The translations under genes were made by a program, and so were the position numbers. The notes beneath the pieces are model-generated. The model saw nothing but the letters and a program-made list of their open reading frames with translations. It made no database searches and was not told the DNA's origin. This document shows, piece by piece, positions 62,363-64,000 of a DNA stretch of 64,000 nt; position 1 is the first letter of the stretch, and the number at the start of each line of letters is the position of its first letter. Origin of the DNA: Deltaproteobacteria bacterium (GTDB lineage: Bacteria > Myxococcota_A > UBA9160 > UBA4427); assembly GCA_029261855.1 (NCBI GenBank), contig JAJDAN010000089.1, forward strand, positions 62,001 through 126,000, given 5' to 3'.

Positions 62363-63331
62363 TCAAGCCTCGTCGCCGCCCGCCTCGTCGCCGCCCTCTG
62401 CGCCGAGCGGTGCCGTCAGGGCGGGGACACGTTCGCGGGTCTCGACCGCGTGCGGAGCACGCACGAAGAGCAACACCCCCACCGCGACCAGCAGGAGGCC
62501 TGCGATCTGCTGCGGGGACGGGACCTCGCCAACGATCACGAACGCGGGCACGAGGGTCAGCACGGGGATCGAAGGCACGACGATGGCAGTCGCACGCGCC
62601 AGGTCGAGCCGGGCGATCGCCTGGTACCAGAGCATCGTTCCGACGTAGGACAGCACGATGCCCTGCACCGCCAGGACCGGGAGCTGCGCTTCGGCGATGC
62701 TGCCCGGCAGCAGCGACCGCCCGGAAAGCAGCGCGTAGCCCAAGGCCGTGAGCGCCAGCAGCAGGCCACCCCAGAAATAGCGAGCGCCCGTGAGCAGCTC
62801 CGGCACCGCGTGCGGCAGTCGCCGCAGCACCAGCAGGTGGGAGAGCTGCCAGGCGAGTGGCGTCGCGAGCAACATGCCGATCCCGAGCGGATCGGCCTCG
62901 GACTCGCCCGTCATCGCGAACGCGATGCCCACCAGCAGCAGCGCCGCCGACCCCACGCGGCGCAAGGTCAAGCGGTGGCCCAGGACCCCCCATGCGAGCA
63001 GCAGGGAGTAGACGGGCTCGATCTGCAGACACAGCACCGCGTCGAGCGCCGAGGTGCGCGCCGTCCCCACGAAGAAGAGCAGGTACGGGACCACGGTGCC
63101 CAGGACGCCGACCCCCGCCAGCAACGGCGCGTCGCGACCCTGGAACAAGCTGCGAAGCTGGCCTCGGGCGACCAGAACACCGGCGGCCGCGAGTCCCCCG
63201 AACAAGGTGGTGACGGCCGCCACGAAGACCGGATCACCCGCCTCGGTGGTGAGCCGTGCAACGGGGCCCACGAAGGCACCGTTCAGCGCGCACAGCGCCG
63301 CAAACACGAGCCCAGCTCGTTCGGGATTCAC
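62363..63331 (-). CDS. EamA/DMT-superfamily transporter
   Basis: A 322-residue permease from GTG 63331 with ten predicted helices in two EamA halves (ALCALNGAFVGPVARLT, LLLAWGVLGHRLTLRRVGSAALLLVGI; and YVGTMLWYQAIARLDLARAT). The family exports metabolites such as amino acids. Substrate is not predictable. The C-terminal tail is acidic with a GGDEAGGDEA repeat. Confidence 0.88.
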   Translation of the reverse strand: MNPERAGLVFAALCALNGAFVGPVARLTTEAGDPVFVAAVTTLFGGLAAAGVLVARGQLRSLFQGRDAPLLAGVGVLGTVVPYLLFFVGTARTSALDAVLCLQIEPVYSLLLAWGVLGHRLTLRRVGSAALLLVGIAFAMTGESEADPLGIGMLLATPLAWQLSHLLVLRRLPHAVPELLTGARYFWGGLLLALTALGYALLSGRSLLPGSIAEAQLPVLAVQGIVLSYVGTMLWYQAIARLDLARATAIVVPSIPVLTLVPAFVIVGEVPSPQQIAGLLLVAVGVLLFVRAPHAVETRERVPALTAPLGAEGGDEAGGDEA

Positions 63332-63418
63332 GGGTCGGGTCCGTCCTCACAGCCAAGCGCGATGCTTGGGATCGGTCCCGTATAGCCTGGGCGGGCGGAG
63401 GCCGGTAGGGTCGGCGCG

Positions 63419-64000
63419 TTATGGGCGAATACGCCGCCGGCCGAGCGCGAGCGCGATGCCCGCGCTGAGCAGCAGGCCCGTGGTCGGCTCGGGAACTACG
63501 CCGCCGACGGTCTCCGAGCTCGCACCCGATACGAGGGATGTCCCCTGCACGTGGAGCGCTGCCATCGCTGCGATCGAGCCCCCCGAAGCGAAGGAGGGTG
63601 CCGCAGCCAGGAAGGCCTCGAGATCGAGGGACAACGAGGTGTCCACCGGCGCGATCCGGAAGCTGGCGGTGGTCAGCTGACCGTTGCCGGGCGGACCGGC
63701 GCCATTGCCGAACGACACGCCGTAGTCGAAGTCGCTTCCGGCACCACCCGCCACGGGCGGCGCCAGCGAGAGTACGTACGCGGTCGTGACTTCGTCGTCC
63801 GAGGTGATCGACAGCTCCGGGATCGCACCGTCGAGGTTGAAATAGAAGCGATGGAGATCGGCGTCCGGGCCGAGCGCGTCGCGTAGCGCGATCTCGAACA
63901 GCAGGCCCGTGCCGTCCTGGACGACTTCGACGTCCGCATAGCTTCCTTGCAGTCCGTCATCGAACTCGACATCGAGCGTGAAGGCGACCGCCTGCGCGGA
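63419..64000 (-). CDS. PEP-CTERM protein (N-terminus beyond window)
   Basis: The frame is open from the right edge of the window to the stop at 63419, so only the start is missing; the first visible residues (SAQAVAFTLDVEF) look like a signal-peptide cleavage site. The mature part is a beta-rich domain of about 150 residues (FYFNLDGAIPELSITSDD, YGVSFGNGAGPPGNGQL). The tail VVPEPTTGLLLSAGIALALG with RRR is a full PEP-CTERM signal. Function unknown; export and outer-envelope sorting are expected from the tail. Confidence 0.87.
   Translation of the reverse strand, partial: SAQAVAFTLDVEFDDGLQGSYADVEVVQDGTGLLFEIALRDALGPDADLHRFYFNLDGAIPELSITSDDEVTTAYVLSLAPPVAGGAGSDFDYGVSFGNGAGPPGNGQLTTASFRIAPVDTSLSLDLEAFLAAAPSFASGGSIAAMAALHVQGTSLVSGASSETVGGVVPEPTTGLLLSAGIALALGRRRIRP

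Overview
The window is GC-rich bacterial DNA from a Gram-negative organism. It encodes an outer-membrane beta-barrel, many Sec-exported proteins and lipoproteins, PEP-CTERM-type tails and a lipase/foldase pair. A protein resembling the DUF2378 (Myxococcus-type) family, together with a large set of environmental catabolic and redox genes, fits a Myxococcota, Binatota or other delta-proteobacterial lineage better than a model enterobacterium. No rRNA or tRNA gene, CRISPR array, integrase or insertion sequence was seen, so the taxonomic placement is inference. Most genes use ATG, but several well-supported starts are GTG or TTG.

Layout. (1) 1-8146: an edge-truncated lipoprotein; a TauD-like dioxygenase with an N-acyl-D-amino-acid deacylase-like amidohydrolase, divergent from a TetR regulator; an exported sulfatase; a membrane protein pair. 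(2) 8203-18718: a catabolic-looking island with an AraC regulator, a degenerate SDR, a MOSC protein, an NAD-binding protein, a cytochrome P450, a crotonase, a TetR regulator, a family III CoA-transferase, an SDR, a TauD-like dioxygenase and a possible further Fe(II) oxygenase. A palindrome between the two divergent arms matches the form of KstR2-type operators. (3) 18748-24303: two large repeat proteins on the minus strand face a small repeat protein, a C39 peptidase and a coiled-coil/beta-barrel protein on the plus strand. I read this as a divergent Fap-like functional amyloid secretion locus and consider it the most interesting system here. (4) 24395-33759: DUF3500, FHA, DUF3604, DUF2378-like, ceramidase-like, HEAT-like, GFA and monofunctional transglycosylase genes. 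(5) 33942-39581: an ABC-F ATPase, a membrane-bound spermidine-synthase-like protein and an MFS transporter. (6) 39687-49999: a di-heme cytochrome c peroxidase-like protein, a very large secreted copper-radical-oxidase/cytochrome c fusion, a GFA protein, and a GMC oxidoreductase with its gluconate-dehydrogenase-subunit-3-like partner. (7) 50094-58724: small lipoproteins, an ArsR-SRPBCC/PDZ operon with a clear operator, a CAP-domain PEP-CTERM protein, a SnoaL-like protein, a lipase with its foldase, and short exported proteins. (8) 58749-64000: an amidohydrolase/alcohol dehydrogenase pair divergent from a LysR regulator, two membrane proteins, and an edge-truncated PEP-CTERM protein.

The genes fall into three broad roles: local regulator-plus-oxidoreductase modules for degrading complex organic substrates (regions 1, 2 and 8), envelope and surface construction (regions 3, 6 and 7), and a few housekeeping genes (ABC-F, transglycosylase). 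Functional names rest on motifs read by eye; no database search was possible.
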